NCBI GenBank assembly: GCA_963575745.1
Contig: CAUYUJ010016371.1
Span: forward strand, 616,726 to 680,725
From: Prorocentrum cordatum
Lineage: Eukaryota > Sar > Dinophyceae > Prorocentrales > Prorocentraceae
Direction: 5' to 3'
Length of the DNA stretch: 64,000 nucleotides
Part shown: in pieces, positions 34,365 through 46,077 of the stretch
Numbering within the stretch: position 1 is the first letter of the stretch
Layout: every line of letters begins with the position of its first letter
Translations under genes and position numbers: made by a program
The notes under the pieces: model-generated
Seen by the model: the letters and a program-made list of their open reading frames with translations, nothing else
Database searches by the model: none
Told to the model about the DNA's origin: nothing

Positions 34365-34695
34365 TAACTCCCCCTGTCGCACCCCTGACGTGTCCGTAGG
34401 GCGGGTCGGGTGTTTCGCCTGAGACTTCCTCGACAATTCTGATGTTAATCTCTGAATTAGCAACAGCTTCGCGGATGGAGGGCGGGCCGCGCGCCGTCGC
34501 GGGAGCTCTCGCCTTAGCACCGCGCGCGTTGGCCTGAAAAGTTCGCAAGAGTTTCACCGATGAGCGGCGGGCTGTTTTCAAGATGTGGCTCTCGCCTTGG
34601 CGCCGCGTTGCTTCGTCTTACAAGTCTGCAAGAGATTCACAGATGGGCGGCGGGCTGTTTTCAAGATGTGGCTCCCGCCTTGAGTAGGGCCGGGG
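34365..34695 (+). repeat. Composite dispersed element, module A and three B units (copy 3)
   Basis: Module A: CCCCTGTCGCACCCC, GGCGGGTCGGGTGTTTCGCC, TGAGACTTCCTC. B units start near 34464, 34551 and 34634, about 84 bases apart, each with GGCGGGC.G, TTTTCAAGATGTGGCTC (the first is altered) and GCCTT.G. Modules C and D are absent. Confidence 0.82.
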
Positions 34696-35179
34696 GGTCA
34701 GGTCTGCACAACACCCCAAACGGACGTCAAGGGGCGCAACCAATCTTTTCGGTCAAGCTGATATAGATGCACCACACCTGGCGTCGAGCCAAAACTGTGG
34801 ACATAAGCGAATGGCTGGATTTTGCAGACTCTGGGTTTCTTGATCAGCGTGGGGGGGTACCCCCCTCGACAGGGGTCAATCTCGCCTCGTCGTCGCGCCG
34901 CGACGGGGGTCGGAGCGCCTTCGGGGCGCGGTGGCTGCCCGCGACGGGGGTCGATGTGGGGCTGTCGACGGGGGTGACGCCCGCCCGACGCTTATTAAGA
35001 AACTCAGAGCATGTTCGTCGGCTTCATCGGCGAAGCGTTTGACCACCTTGCCGTCCCTGTGTTGGTGGTCCTGCCGACGAAGGCGCTCTCTTACTGATGC
35101 GGATTCTCCTCCTCCTCCGCCTCCTCCTCATTCCTCCTTCGGCGGCCGACGGCGCGAAACTACCGCATCGGTTCTTCCT
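34696..35179. other. CGACGGGGGTC repeats; no gene supported
   Basis: About 34850-34985 holds four or more CGACGGGGGTC units. Short protein-like stretches flank it, but none is long enough to call. Confidence 0.45.
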
Positions 35180-35405
35180 CTGATCCGACGTCGTCGGCGT
35201 CGGCTACGGCGTCAGCGCGTCGGCGTCGGCGTCGGCTTTGGCGTCGGCGCGTCGGCGTCGTCGGCGTCGGCGTCGGCATCGGCGTCGGCGTCAGCGACGG
35301 CGTCGGCATCGGCGTCGGCATCGGCGTCGTCGTCTTCGTCGTCGTCGTTCTCGTCGCCGGCGTCGGCGTCGGCGTCGTCATCCTCATCGTCGTCGTCGCT
35401 CCTCT
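35180..35405. repeat. GGCGTC hexanucleotide and GTC tract
   Basis: TCGGCGTCGGCG repeats ending in TCGTCGTCG. The same hexanucleotide dominates part of the foldback arms. Confidence 0.95.
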
Positions 35406-35574
35406 GACCACCACTCCCCTGACGCTCCTGCCACCGCAAGGGCCCCTGCCAGGCCCCTCGGCGCCGCCAGGATGCGCCAGGTGGCACTTGGCGCCGCTCG
35501 GGGGCCTCGGCGGTGTCCTCGGCGGCGCCTCCGAGGCTCTGCAAGAGACGACGGGCGCGACCGCCGCAGTCGTC

Positions 35575-35700
35575 AACTGCGACGACGATGACGACGACGT
35601 CGACGACAACGACGACGCCGACGACGACGGCGACAACGACGACGACACCGACGACGACACCGACGCCGACGCCGACGCCGATGCCGACGCCGACGGCGGG
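35575..35700. repeat. GAC/GCC trinucleotide tract
   Basis: GACGACGAC passing into GACGCCGACGCC. It is roughly the reverse complement in kind of the tract at 35180-35405, separated by ~170 bases of non-repeat DNA. Confidence 0.93.
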
Positions 35701-35919
35701 CAGCAGCAGCAGCAAGTTTTCGAATGCGCTCGGGGGCCGACGGAGCCACTAGGAGGTTGTCGGACGCCTTCGTGCATACTCGGCAGAGTTCGGAGGCATT
35801 CAGAGGTTCCTGGGAATTCCCGATGAGGGCAGCAGAAAGGAGCAGAAGGAAGGAGGAGGAAGGAATGAGGGAGGAAGGGAAGGAGTGAGAGAGGGAGGCA
35901 GAAGAAAAGCCCTCCTCCT

Positions 35920-36610
35920 CCTCCTATTCCTCCTCCTCATCCTCCTACCCCGCACTCTCCATCGCTTTTCTTCTGAACCCCTCCCTGTCGCACCCCGAAA
36001 CGTGTGCGTGGGCGAGCCGGGCATGTCACCTGAGACGTCCTCACCATCTGTGACCCTCAAGCTTAAAATTTACAACAGCTTCACGGATGGAGGGCGGATC
36101 GTTTTCAAAATGTGTCTCTCGCCATAACGCCGCGCACATTCGTCTGAGAAGTTTGCAAGAGATTCACGGGCGGAAGGCGAGTGTCTTCAAAATGTGGCTC
36201 CCGGCGGCTTGCACAAAGGAGACGGGGAACGGGCATTCCCGGGAACCACACGACGGAGTGAGACGCGCATGGGCCCCGGAGCTCACCATCAGTGGCGCGT
36301 ATGACAGAAAAATGTGAGGCTGGGACAGGATGGAGTGGGCAGCGTGGTTGCGTCGATTCGCAGTGCTGAAATCCCAGGAATAGAGTTCTGGCACGAGTCA
36401 GGATCGTCAGGACGCAACAGTAATGTTGATTCGTGGCGCTGAAGTCTCGGGAATGGTGCTCTGGCGCGGTTCAGGATGTTCGAACGGCAGTCTTCCAACG
36501 GGGCACGTCCCTCAGTAAAAACGAACCCATGCAGGGACCAACGAAGAGGGAACTTGGAAGGAGGGTTTGTTGCAAAATCGTCGATGAATCGTGGGTTTGC
36601 ACACTGGTCC
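35920..36610 (+). repeat. Composite dispersed element, modules A-B-B-C-C-D (copy 4, most complete)
   Basis: The order is: a CCT tract (35918-35950); module A (CTGTCGCACCCCGAAACGTG, GAGACGTCCTC); B units near 36074 and 36160; two C units near 36353 and 36425, about 73 bases apart (GATTCG..G.GCTGAA.TC and CGGGAATGGTGCTCTGGCGC); module D (TTCCAACGGGGCACGTCCCT, GAACTTGGAAGGAGGGTTTG, GATGAATCGTGGGTTTGCAC); and a CCT tract again. This defines the element as CCT-bounded on both sides. Confidence 0.88.
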
Positions 36611-36865
36611 TCCTCCTACGCCTCCTCCGCCTCCTCCTCCTCTTCATCATCCTACCGCTCCTCCTCGTGCTCCGCATTCCTCCTCCTCCTCCTCCACCTC
36701 CTCCTCATCATACCCTCTCTCATTATCCTCCTCTTCCTCCTCCTCCTCCTCGTCCTCCTCCTCCTCCTCGTCCTCCTCCTCCTCCTCCTCCTCCTCCTCC
36801 CCCCTACTCCTATTCCTCCTCCGCCTCCTCCTCCTCTTCCTCCTCGTCCTCCTCATTCCGCCTTC
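36605..36865. repeat. CCT tracts
   Basis: CCTCCTCCT with TTC and GTC interruptions, directly abutting module D. Confidence 0.93.
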
Positions 36866-36929
36866 CCTTTCTCATGTTTTCTCCTCCACTTCTTCGCCAT
36901 TCGTAATCATTCGTCCTCGCTCGTTCGCC

Positions 36930-37480
36930 TCATCCTCCCCTCATCACATCATCATCACCATCATCGTCTAAATCATCAACAGCCGCACCATCATCATCAT
37001 ATCCCTCCTCCTCATCAGCATCCTAATCATCATCAACCACAACCGCAACAGCAGCACCAACATCACCATAATCACCAACATCGTGATCATCATCCGTCGT
37101 CATCATAACCGTCGCAAACAACATCCGCATCTGCATCATGATTAACAACATCACCATCATCACCATCACCAGCGTCGACAATATCACCATGATCATCATC
37201 AACATCGCCATCAACATCAGCATCATCACTATCGTCATCGCCACCATCAGCATCATGGCCATTGTCATGATCAACATCACCATCATACGCATACTTCTGA
37301 TCATCATCACCACCATCACGACCACCCCACAAACACCATCATCATCAGCAGGGGTATCATCATCATCATCACCATTCTCGCTGTCATCATCATGGTCATC
37401 ATACGCAATCAATAGCAACACCATGATCATGATAATAATGATGATGCTGATAATGATGATGATGATCTTCAACATCACCA
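36930..37480. repeat. ATC/CAT trinucleotide-derived tract
   Basis: About 550 bases of ATCATC, ACCATC, AACATC and AGCATC triplets. The Ile- or His-rich frames across it are artefacts. Confidence 0.95.
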
Positions 37481-37514
37481 TCTCCAATTACACCCCAAAC
37501 CACCCCCAATTGTG

Positions 37515-37827
37515 TGTGGCGGGCGTCCCGGGCGACTCCACCGAAGGACGCAGCAAACGAGCGACCGAAACGTGCAGGCAGAGAGCGGAGGGAGGGGGGG
37601 GGGGACCGGGGACCAGAGCACCGACACACCACCGAGGAGGAGACCCGAGCCCGAGAGGAGAGGTGGCGGAGCAGAGCGACGCCGAGAAAAAGCATGACTT
37701 TTACCAGTATCTACAGGACATGGGAAAGGCAAGGGAACCATTCGTTCGAAGCCTCGAACGCCTATTTGCCTCGAGACCATCTGTGGAAAAAAGAAAAGGG
37801 AAAAAAAGAAGAAAAAAACGAACGTGA
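37515..37827 (+). CDS. Hypothetical open frame, unknown
   Basis: After the ATC tract one plus-strand frame stays open with mixed composition and ends in DAEKKHDFYQYLQDMGKARE, a mildly charged segment, then a Lys/Arg-rich tail. No domain is recognised and no start is evident, since the frame simply runs in from the microsatellite. It could be a terminal exon or chance. Confidence 0.2.
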
Positions 37828-37964
37828 AACCTCACAGGATACGGCTCGGCGAGACGGGCCCAGAGAAACCCAAAGACAGGGTCTGACCAAGAAGTGCAAT
37901 CAATGTGGCGCTTCCCCGAGAAAAAAGCAAAACCTTCCTACAGCTACAACGGGCGACTGGGAGA

Positions 37965-39170
37965 GCCTCAGGGTGGTGATGGGCTCAGCAGGCAAACCTT
38001 GGTGAACTTTTTCCAACGGGCCCCGAAGGCGCACGTGTCGAGACTAAAGACCGCGGCGTCGCAGGCCTGCAGCAGGCCGTGCATCCCCAGGGTCGCCCAG
38101 GCCCAGGTGGTCATGGGGTTCTCGAGGTAATTCGACGGGGACGCGCATGGAACGGCAGAGCGCGATGAGGGCCAGGGCAAAGCCGGGCTGCGAGTTCTCG
38201 AGGTCGACGGCCGCCTTGGGCCTGGGCCCCAGGTTGTGGAGCCTGCAGATGTGGTCCCGGAAACGGATGCAGCCTCGGCAGGAGCCCCCTGCGCACGATC
38301 ATGAGCCGTGAGCTTCGCCGCGGAGACGGCGTAGGCCTGGCCACGGCGGCGAAGTCGAAGCGGCAGATGCTGGCGGGCAAGGCACCCGCGCCGGCTGGCG
38401 CGCCGCCCGGCCAGTGCTTCCACCAGATCATGATGTCGTCGTTCGCGGCGTCGCACTCCTTGACGTGGATATCGGAGTCCCGGGAGCTGACGCCGAAATG
38501 CTCCGGGTGCACCGCTGAGATCCCCACAACCACTCGCTTGTGAGCCAAGCGCGGCGGCGGCTCGTTACACTCGACCCTGGTTTCGTCGCCGACGCTGATC
38601 AAGAGAAACGCCCGAACCAACCAACTCGCGGAGGCCGCTTGTCAAGTGGGTCGTCCACCAGCACGGCGGCCCCCGCGCGGCGTCCGCGGACGGGGCGGCC
38701 GGCGACGGCGGCCAGCCCCAGCGCCCAGCGGGCGAGCTCCGATGCCAGCAAGATCAGGCCGCCGAAGTCAACCTTCTAAGCCAGGGAGGACTTGCCCTCG
38801 CTCTCGCAGGTGGGGCAGGGCACGCAGGGCAGGGCGCGGGGCCGCCCCGCGAGCCCCGCCTCGAGCCCAGGGCAGCCGCCTGGCAATTAGCCAGCGGCAC
38901 GTGGATCCCGACCGCCTCGTGGAGCTCCGGGAGGAAGGCCGCCTCGAGAGGCGGGGGCGGGTCGGCCGCCGTCGGAGGAGGCACCGCAGCCTCGGGGGGT
39001 CGACACCGCGGCGGGCTGCAGACACCAGCGCGACAGGACGAGTGATAATACGCGCCCGAAGCCCGCACGTGCACGTTGCATCGACCGGCGGAGGGACTTC
39101 CCCTCCACAGAAAGAAACTTGAGCAGGCGCGGTTGCGGAATGCACTTTGCACCCCCCCCCACAAGCCACG
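37965..39170 (-). pseudogene. Decayed multicopy-gene or retroelement relic with an ENP motif
   Basis: Minus-strand pieces in several frames. Near 39170-38770 a Cys/Pro-rich segment reads LEAAFLPELHEAVGIHVPLA and PAPCPACPAPP. Near 38620-38350 it reads RDSDIHVKECDAANDDIMIW. At 38140-37970 it reads NYLENPMTTWAWATLGMHGL and SLDTCAFGARWKKFTKV. An ENP followed by a hydrophobic helix and then D-x-C-x-x-G...W-K-K-x-T is a pattern I associate, from memory and without a database, with methyltransferase-like or retroelement-linked proteins that are multicopy in dinoflagellates. The frames do not join, so it is treated as a relic. Confidence 0.35.
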
Positions 39171-39234
39171 TAAGGGGGGGGGTCATTCAGAATGCGCGAC
39201 AGCCTTCAGCGACTCGGAGAAAATATGTGCACAC

Positions 39235-39397
39235 ACTGCCATCATCAGCATCATCGTCATCAGCATCAGCACCATCATGAGCATCATCAGTATCACTATC
39301 ATCATCAACAGCATCATCATCACCGTCATCATCATCAGCATCATCATCATCGTCATCATCGTCATCATCGTCATCAGCATGACCACCATCATCGTCG

Positions 39398-39441
<44 letters not shown>

Positions 39442-39616
39442 GAAAGCATCATCATCGTAATCATCATCACCACCGCCATCATCAGCACCAGCGTCAACAT
39501 CACCATCGCCATCATCGTCATCATCAGCATCAACATCGTCATCATCAGCATCAGCATCAGCATCAGCATATCACCATCACCATCATCTTCACCATCACCA
39601 TCAACATCGCCATCAA

Positions 39617-39658
<42 letters not shown>

Positions 39659-39659
39659 G

Positions 39660-39724
<65 letters not shown>

Positions 39725-39830
39725 TCCCTCCTCTTCCTCCTCATCTTCGTCGTCGTCCTCCTTCTCCTCCTCCTCCCCTTCCTCCTCCTCCTCCTCCTCA
39801 TCCTCCTCCTCTTCCTCCCAGGGCCTCCGC
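39235..39830. repeat. CAT tract followed by CCT tract
   Basis: About 490 bases of CATCATCAT with ACC/GTC variants (39235-39725) pass directly into CCT repeats (39725-39820). Confidence 0.96.
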
Positions 39831-42800
39831 TGCCGTGTCCTTTCAAGACGTGGCCCGCTGACACCTCGATCCTTTCCCCAGGACAGATTCTCACCCAAGA
39901 TAGTTCTGACGGTCCCTGAGCCCCAAAACAACCCATGGACGTCAAACAGATTGCACAGAAAAGTTTAACTATAGCCCCCACAGTTGCGGATAAGAGAGAG
40001 GGGGGCGGCGGGGTCGTTGGCAGTCGGCAAGGCTCCAAACAAGCCTGCCGCAAGCCCCCATCTCTTACACATTACACTACTGGTCCGCCGCTGACGCCGC
40101 ATTTTCGTCACGGCAATGTGGATGGTCATAAAAAAAACCGGACCGCGGAAGCCGAATTCAGACGCGCACGCAGGGATGGTGTAAGACCATTCGGCCCCAT
40201 CTGTCTGACCTATTCACGATGTTGAAGGCCTGGGGCCCGCGGATCAAAAGCCAGCCCCCAAAACCCGATTTGGGTAGTAATCCAACAGGGGCATTTCAGG
40301 CGGATCCACCAATGCCAACGAGGAGGCAATCAACAGAACAGAGGACCCAAAACCTCTATCCTTGAGACGCGATCCTCAAACCCCGCTCCCCGGCCCACGA
40401 ATATCGTTCCTCTTCGCTCCTCCGAAGATGACGCGGACGACGACGCTGGGAGACGACGCTGGGCGACGGCGACGTCAAACGCAGCTGCCGACGAGGCTAC
40501 AGACGACGGCGACGAAGGCGGCAGCAAACTTGAGGTAAACGTTCTGGCCGCTCACGCTGAAAAAACGCGTGCGCTCCAGCCTTGAATTCAAACAAAATAA
40601 AAATAACCGCTTCAACTAAAATTAAGCAAAAATCGACCGTCCCGGCATTTCTTTTGGCCAATCGCAATATGTTCCCAGATGTTCCCAGAACCCAAGTGTT
40701 TTATTCACAAAACAATGTTCTTAGAACAAAACCCCGATTTGTTAAGTCAGCTGGTGATTGACAAATTCGTGGGGGGCGCGCGTTTTAAAAAATATCCCCC
40801 TGCTCGGGCGAATCTCGGGGTGGCGCCCGCCGGATTGAAAATCAACGGGGCGGCGCCAGTGATTAGCGCCGACGCCCGGCCGCCAACGAGGGGCAAGGGG
40901 GGGGCGTTTGGAGGAAAGGGCAAACCAGGGCACCCCTCCTCCTGTCGAGCCGACGCGGGCCTGCGGGCGAGGCGGGCTGGACGAAAGCGGGGCGCAGCAA
41001 AGGGTGGATGTGCCAAGCAGCTCACATAGCCGACTTTCCAAGCGCCTCCTGGCGCCGAAAGCGGCCATACGTAGAGGACTGGCCCTTCGGCGGAGACACG
41101 CTGACACTAAGACAAGACAGTCTCAACCAGAAATGCGTTACGAACATGTCATGCAGACCGCAAGCGATTCTTAGAACATGATTTGGTCGGCCTATAGGCC
41201 AGCCAGGCCGCCTCGCCACTGCTTGACGAAGTAGACGAAAGCACCTCGTCCAAGTCCTCACTAGCAAATTAGGAGCTTCAATTCGGTCCACCCTCGGGAC
41301 CCACCGCGCGTTGCTCAATGCTGAATGCCCTCCAGGACTGCAAGAGGCGGGGGCCGCTGAACTGGCAGAGCAGTCATCGTGCTACGATGAGGGACGCTGA
41401 ATAAGGCTCGAAGGACTTGTCGGGCAGTCTGTGCTGCGCGGCGACGGAAGGGGAGAAAAGGAAAGGATAATGATAATGAAGCAGACGAAAGCAAACGCGC
41501 AGGCGGGACGCCAGAGCCAGCGGGACGAAGCAGGCGGGCGGGCAGGCGGGAAGGGACAGAGGTAGACAGCGAGCAGGGAGCAAGGGAGGAGAAGGCGCGG
41601 GAGAAGAACGACGGGAAACGAAAAGGCAGAGGGGGAGCAACCGCAACCAGGCGGGCCAAACAGGGGCCGGGAGAGAAGGGCCACCTGCGACGAGGCTACG
41701 GACACTACGGCGGCGACGCTAGTGCTGGAGTGGGTGGCGGTCGTCGGGTTCGTCGTCGGGCACGCCAATAGCGAACGTTAAGGGGGGAACGTTAAAGGGA
41801 GTAGTTGTTGAGCGGGTGGACGCTCAGGGGGGGAAACATCAAGCTGAAATCGGCGATACACCGCCGATACATCGGCGATGGGCCCCGATGGCGAAACCGC
41901 AAGATCCTGGGCGGGGCAGGCTTTCGGAGACTCCTACCGGCGATCAATGGGCGATTGGGGGGTCGATGCGTCACGGCCAAAGCCCATCCCCCCCGCTTGA
42001 CGTGGCCCGTGATCCGAAAGGTTTCGGGCCAGAGCTCCGGCCTCCGGCGGCCGTTCGAGACTGTCCCGGCACCCCCGGAGCGCTCCCGGCGAGGCGCAGC
42101 CACTGGAAGTTTTTCCAGGGAAAGAGAACCTCTGTTAGCCGATGGAAGCGTCCGAAAACCTCGAACCTCGAGCCTGAACTCCCAGAATTAGCGTTGCCCC
42201 TGACATCCCTAACGTTGCCCCTGAACAATGCGCGCAGCCTGCGCCGGCGCAGGCGCCGGCACGCCCGCCCGGGCGGCCGCCAGCTGGGCTGGCTCCTGGG
42301 AGGCACCCGCTCGCGGCGCATGGGGCGCCCGGGCGCCGTCCTCCTCCTGGCCCTCCTCGTCTTCGTGCGCCTGACCCTCACCGTCCTTGTCGTCCTCCTC
42401 CCCCTATTCGTCCACCTCCTGCTGATCCTCCTGCGCCTGCTCCTCCTGCTCCTCCGACCTCCTCCTCCTCCTCCTCTTATTCTTCCTCAACCTTCTATTC
42501 TTCCTCAACCTCCTCCTCATCTCTCTCTCTCTCTCTTTCTCTCTCGCTCTCTCTTTCCCTCTCTCCCTCTCTCACTGTCTCCTCCCTCCGTTCGTTCCCA
42601 GAAGAGTTGGGAGGAATACGTAAGAAGGGGGATCGATGAGGACGGACGGACGGAGGCAGGAGGGAGCAGGAGGGAGGAGGGATGCAGGAAACAGAAAAAG
42701 GAAGGGTGGGGGACGGGGAAGGGCGGAGGGGGGGGGAGATGGAAGAAGGTGGAGTGAGGGAAAGGGGAAGCAGGAGGAAGGAGAGGAGGAGGAGGAGGAG

Positions 42801-43119
42801 GAGCCCCATCCGCCGTCCCCGACCCCCCCAAAACCCCTTCCCGACCTCATCGGCACTCCCCGGTCGCCTGACCGCTCTCCGACCCCGTGTGAATCCCTCT
42901 GCCCTTCTTTGTAGCGCATCTCGCCCTCCTCGCCCTCGCTTTACGTTGACCAAAAACGTTGGCTTGCTTGAGCCGCCGCGTCTCGGTGGCAACGATCCAA
43001 GGAAAAAGTGTTCGGAGCACAGCGCTCGATGAGGAGCCGACTGCTTGGTCGCAGATCGGGTCGCGTGAATCTGATCTGGACTAAGGCCCGCTACCTCGTT
43101 GAAAAGGTCTTGAGGCCTC
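39831..43119. other. No supported gene; mixed composition
   Basis: Notable contents: an AT-richer island at about 40555-40765 with TGTTCCCAGA duplicated at 40669-40692; an ATCGGCGATACACCGCCGAT hairpin-like stretch near 41852; GGCGGGCGGGC purine sequence near 41530-41560; a CT-rich tract at 42480-42590; and a GGAGGAGG tract at 42640-42800. The minus-strand frame at 41022-41318 has fairly balanced composition but no recognised domain. Confidence 0.4.
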
Positions 43120-43147
43120 ACTGAGCGTGAACATGTTTTGAACTCGT

Positions 43148-43665
43148 GTGTCGATTACGTTGCTGGATTGGCCGGTGACAAAAGGGAGGTTGACCCCAAA
43201 GTATGCTAAGCTCGTGTCTGATGTTGATCTGCTGACCTCCCGAGTATTGTATAGATTGCTGGACATCCATCGGGAGGTCAACCTCCCCCCCTTGGCCGAT
43301 CGTGTTGGTAGGCTGCCCCCGCGGCCGAGGAGGTTACCCACCGACGTGACTCGTAGGCAGCGTAATGTCGACGCTGGCCACGCGCCTGTCAAATGGAACA
43401 CCCTGTTTCGGTGTCAGGTGTGCCAGCGTAAGTTTCCCGTTCCTGGGGTCGTCTCTCTTAAGTCTGTCCTGGGAAACATGTCGGTCCCCCTCCAACGCAA
43501 AATGGCCTTGAAGCGACACTCCGACACCCTGTCCAGCCTCGTGCCCACCCCTCGCATAGCATCGACTGTTCGAGAGGAAAGCTGCGTTGCAGAGCTCGCG
43601 GGCGGTACCCCACGCCTACCGTCCAACTGTTGGCAAATATGTACCCGTTTGAGAATGCCCGTGCT
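43148..43665 (+). CDS. Hypothetical protein fragment with a Cys-x-x-Cys pair
   Basis: A plus-strand frame of about 170 codons, less GC-biased than its neighbours, with balanced composition: YAKLVSDVDLLTSRVLYRLL, then KWNTLFRCQVCQRKFPVPGV. The single CQVC pair could be half of a zinc site. The frame then runs into a CCT tract (poly-Leu), which cannot be trusted. No family is recognised. It may be an exon or a retroelement fragment. Confidence 0.3.
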
Positions 43666-43669
43666 GAGG

Positions 43670-44165
43670 GCAAGCCTGCTCCTGCTCCTGCTCCTCCTCC
43701 TCCTCCTCCTCCTGCTCCTGCTCCTGCTCCTCCTCCGCCTCCTTCTCCTCCTCCTGCTCCTTGTTGTTCCTCCTTCTCCTGCTCCTTCTTCCTCCCCCTC
43801 CTCCTCCTTCTTCCTCCCCCTCCTCCTCCTCCTCCCCTCCCCCCTGCGCTGCGCGGTGAACCCGCCTGCCCAGCCCTGGCATCCCGCCGCTGCCCCTCCG
43901 CCCCTCCGCCCGCGGCCTGCGGCCAGCCGCCGCCGGCCGCCTGCAAGGCGGGCGCGGCGCCACCCGTCGGCGTCCTGCGGGGAGGGGGCACGAGGCAGTC
44001 GACATCGAATCGGAAAGTCTGGTCGAACAGGCATCCTCCTCCTCCTCCTCCTCCTCCTCCTCCTCCTCCTCCTCCTCCTCCTCCTCCTCCTCCCTCCTCC
44101 CTCCTCCCTCCTCCCTCCTTCCTCCTCCTCCTTCCTCCTCCTCCTTCCTTCTCTCCTTCTCCTAC
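43670..44165. repeat. CCT-rich tracts flanking a GC-rich spacer
   Basis: CTC/CTG/CCT repeats at 43675-43845 and 44032-44165. The spacer between them is GCC-rich with no supported gene. Confidence 0.9.
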
Positions 44166-44179
44166 TCCTCCTCTCCATA

Positions 44180-44840
44180 TGAGTAACTCCTGCCGGCCGC
44201 ACCCCGAGGCCAGTCGAAAAGGCGGGCCGGGCGTTTGACCAGGGACGTCCTACCTATTTTCGACACTTCACAGATGGAAGGCGACCATTTTCAAAACGTG
44301 GCTCTCGCCTTAGCGCCGCGCACATCCGTTTGGAACATGTTAAAGAATGTCACGGATGGAGGGCGGGCCGTTTTCAAAATGTGGCTCTCGCCTTCGCGCC
44401 GCGCGAATTGGTCTTGCACGTTTGCAAAGACTTCACGGATGGAGGGCGGGCAATTTTCGAAATGTGGCTGTCTGTTAGGGCCGCGCACATTCGTCTTAAC
44501 AAATTGCAGTATTTGCACAGATTCACAAAATTACTGTACCACGATGTGTGTTCCGGAGCGATTCAGGACTGCAAAGGCGCAGCGCATATGTCGATTCACG
44601 GTGTTGAACTCCCAGGAATGGTGTTCTGGCACGATTCGGGATCGCAAAGACGCAACAGTCAAGTTGATTCGTGGCGTCAGAACCCCGAAAATGGAGCTGT
44701 GACGCGCTTCACGATGTTCAGACCGTTATCTCCCAGAAAGGCACTTTCCTCATTGGAAATGCATCCGTACAAAGGGGCCTCTGGGGAGAGACAGTGGAGG
44801 GAAGGGATTCTCCCAACATCGTTGATGAGTCTTGGGCTTA
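44180..44840 (+). repeat. Composite dispersed element, modules A-B-B-B-C-C-D (copy 5)
   Basis: Module A (CCGCACCCCGAGGCC, GGCGGGCCGGGCGTTTGACC). B units near 44266, 44349 and 44432, spaced about 83 bases. C units near 44591 and 44664, 73 bases apart, with GGAATGGTGTTCTGGCACGA. Module D (CCCAGAAAGGCACTTTCCTC, GTTGATGAGTCTTGGGCTTA), then CCT. A CCT tract also precedes module A. Confidence 0.88.
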
Positions 44841-45634
44841 CACTCCTCCTCTTGCTCTCCCTCCTCCTCGTCCCCCTCCTCTGTGTTCTTTAGCTCCTCA
44901 TCCTCCTCCTCGACCTCCTCCTTGCCCTCTTCCTCCCCCTCCAACTTCCCCTCCCACTCCGAATGTTCCTGCGTTTCCTTTTGCTTCTTTTCCTTCGCCT
45001 CCTCCTTCTCCTCCTCCTCCTCCTCCTCTTCCTCCTCCTCCTCATCATCATCCTCCTCCTCTCCATTCTCCTCCCTTTCCTCCCTTTCCTCCTCCTCCTC
45101 CTCCTCCTCCTCCTCCTCCTCCTCCTCCTCCTCTTCCTCTTCCCCCTTTCCTCTTCCCCCTTTCCTCTCCCCCTGTTCCTGCGTTTCCGCCTGCTCCTCC
45201 TCCCCAGCCTCCGCGACTCCGCCTTCTCTTATCCCTCCTCTGTGTTCTCCCTCCTCCCCATCCTCCTCCACCACCTCCTCCTCCTCCGTATCATCATCAC
45301 CACCCCACCACCACCAGCATCATCATCACCACCACCACCAACCACCACCACACCACCACCACCACCACCATCATCATCATCAATCATCATCATCAACATC
45401 ATCATCATCATCATACAGCATCACCAATCATCACCAACCACCAAACAACCATCATCAGTATCCACATCATCATCATCATCAATCATCATCATCATCATCA
45501 CATCATCATCAATCATCATCCATCATCAGATCACATCATCATCCATCACATCATCAACATCAATCATCATCATCATCATCATCATCATCAATCATCATCA
45601 TCATCATCATCATATCAGCATCATCCACCATCAC

Positions 45635-45694
<60 letters not shown>

Positions 45695-45875
45695 CATCAT
45701 CAATCATCAAATCGTCATCATCATCATCATCAGCATCATCATCAGAAATCACATCATCATCATCATCATCAGCATCATCATCATCAGCATCATCATCACC
45801 ACCACCATCATCATCATCATCACCAGCACCATCATCATCATCATCATCATCAGCATCACCATCAGCATCATCATC

Positions 45876-45907
<32 letters not shown>

Positions 45908-46045
45908 CATCAGCATCATCATCATCATCATCATCATCGTCGTCGTCGTCGTCGTCGTCGAAATCATCACCATCATCATCATCATCATCACCACCACCAT
46001 CATCATCATCATCATCATCAGCATCAGCACCAGCACCAGCATCAG

Positions 46046-46077
<32 letters not shown>

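Noticed and set aside
34980-35095. Short protein-like stretch FVGFIGEAFDHLAVPVLVVL
   Set aside because: About 30 codons between stops with no convincing splice signals. Too short to call a gene.
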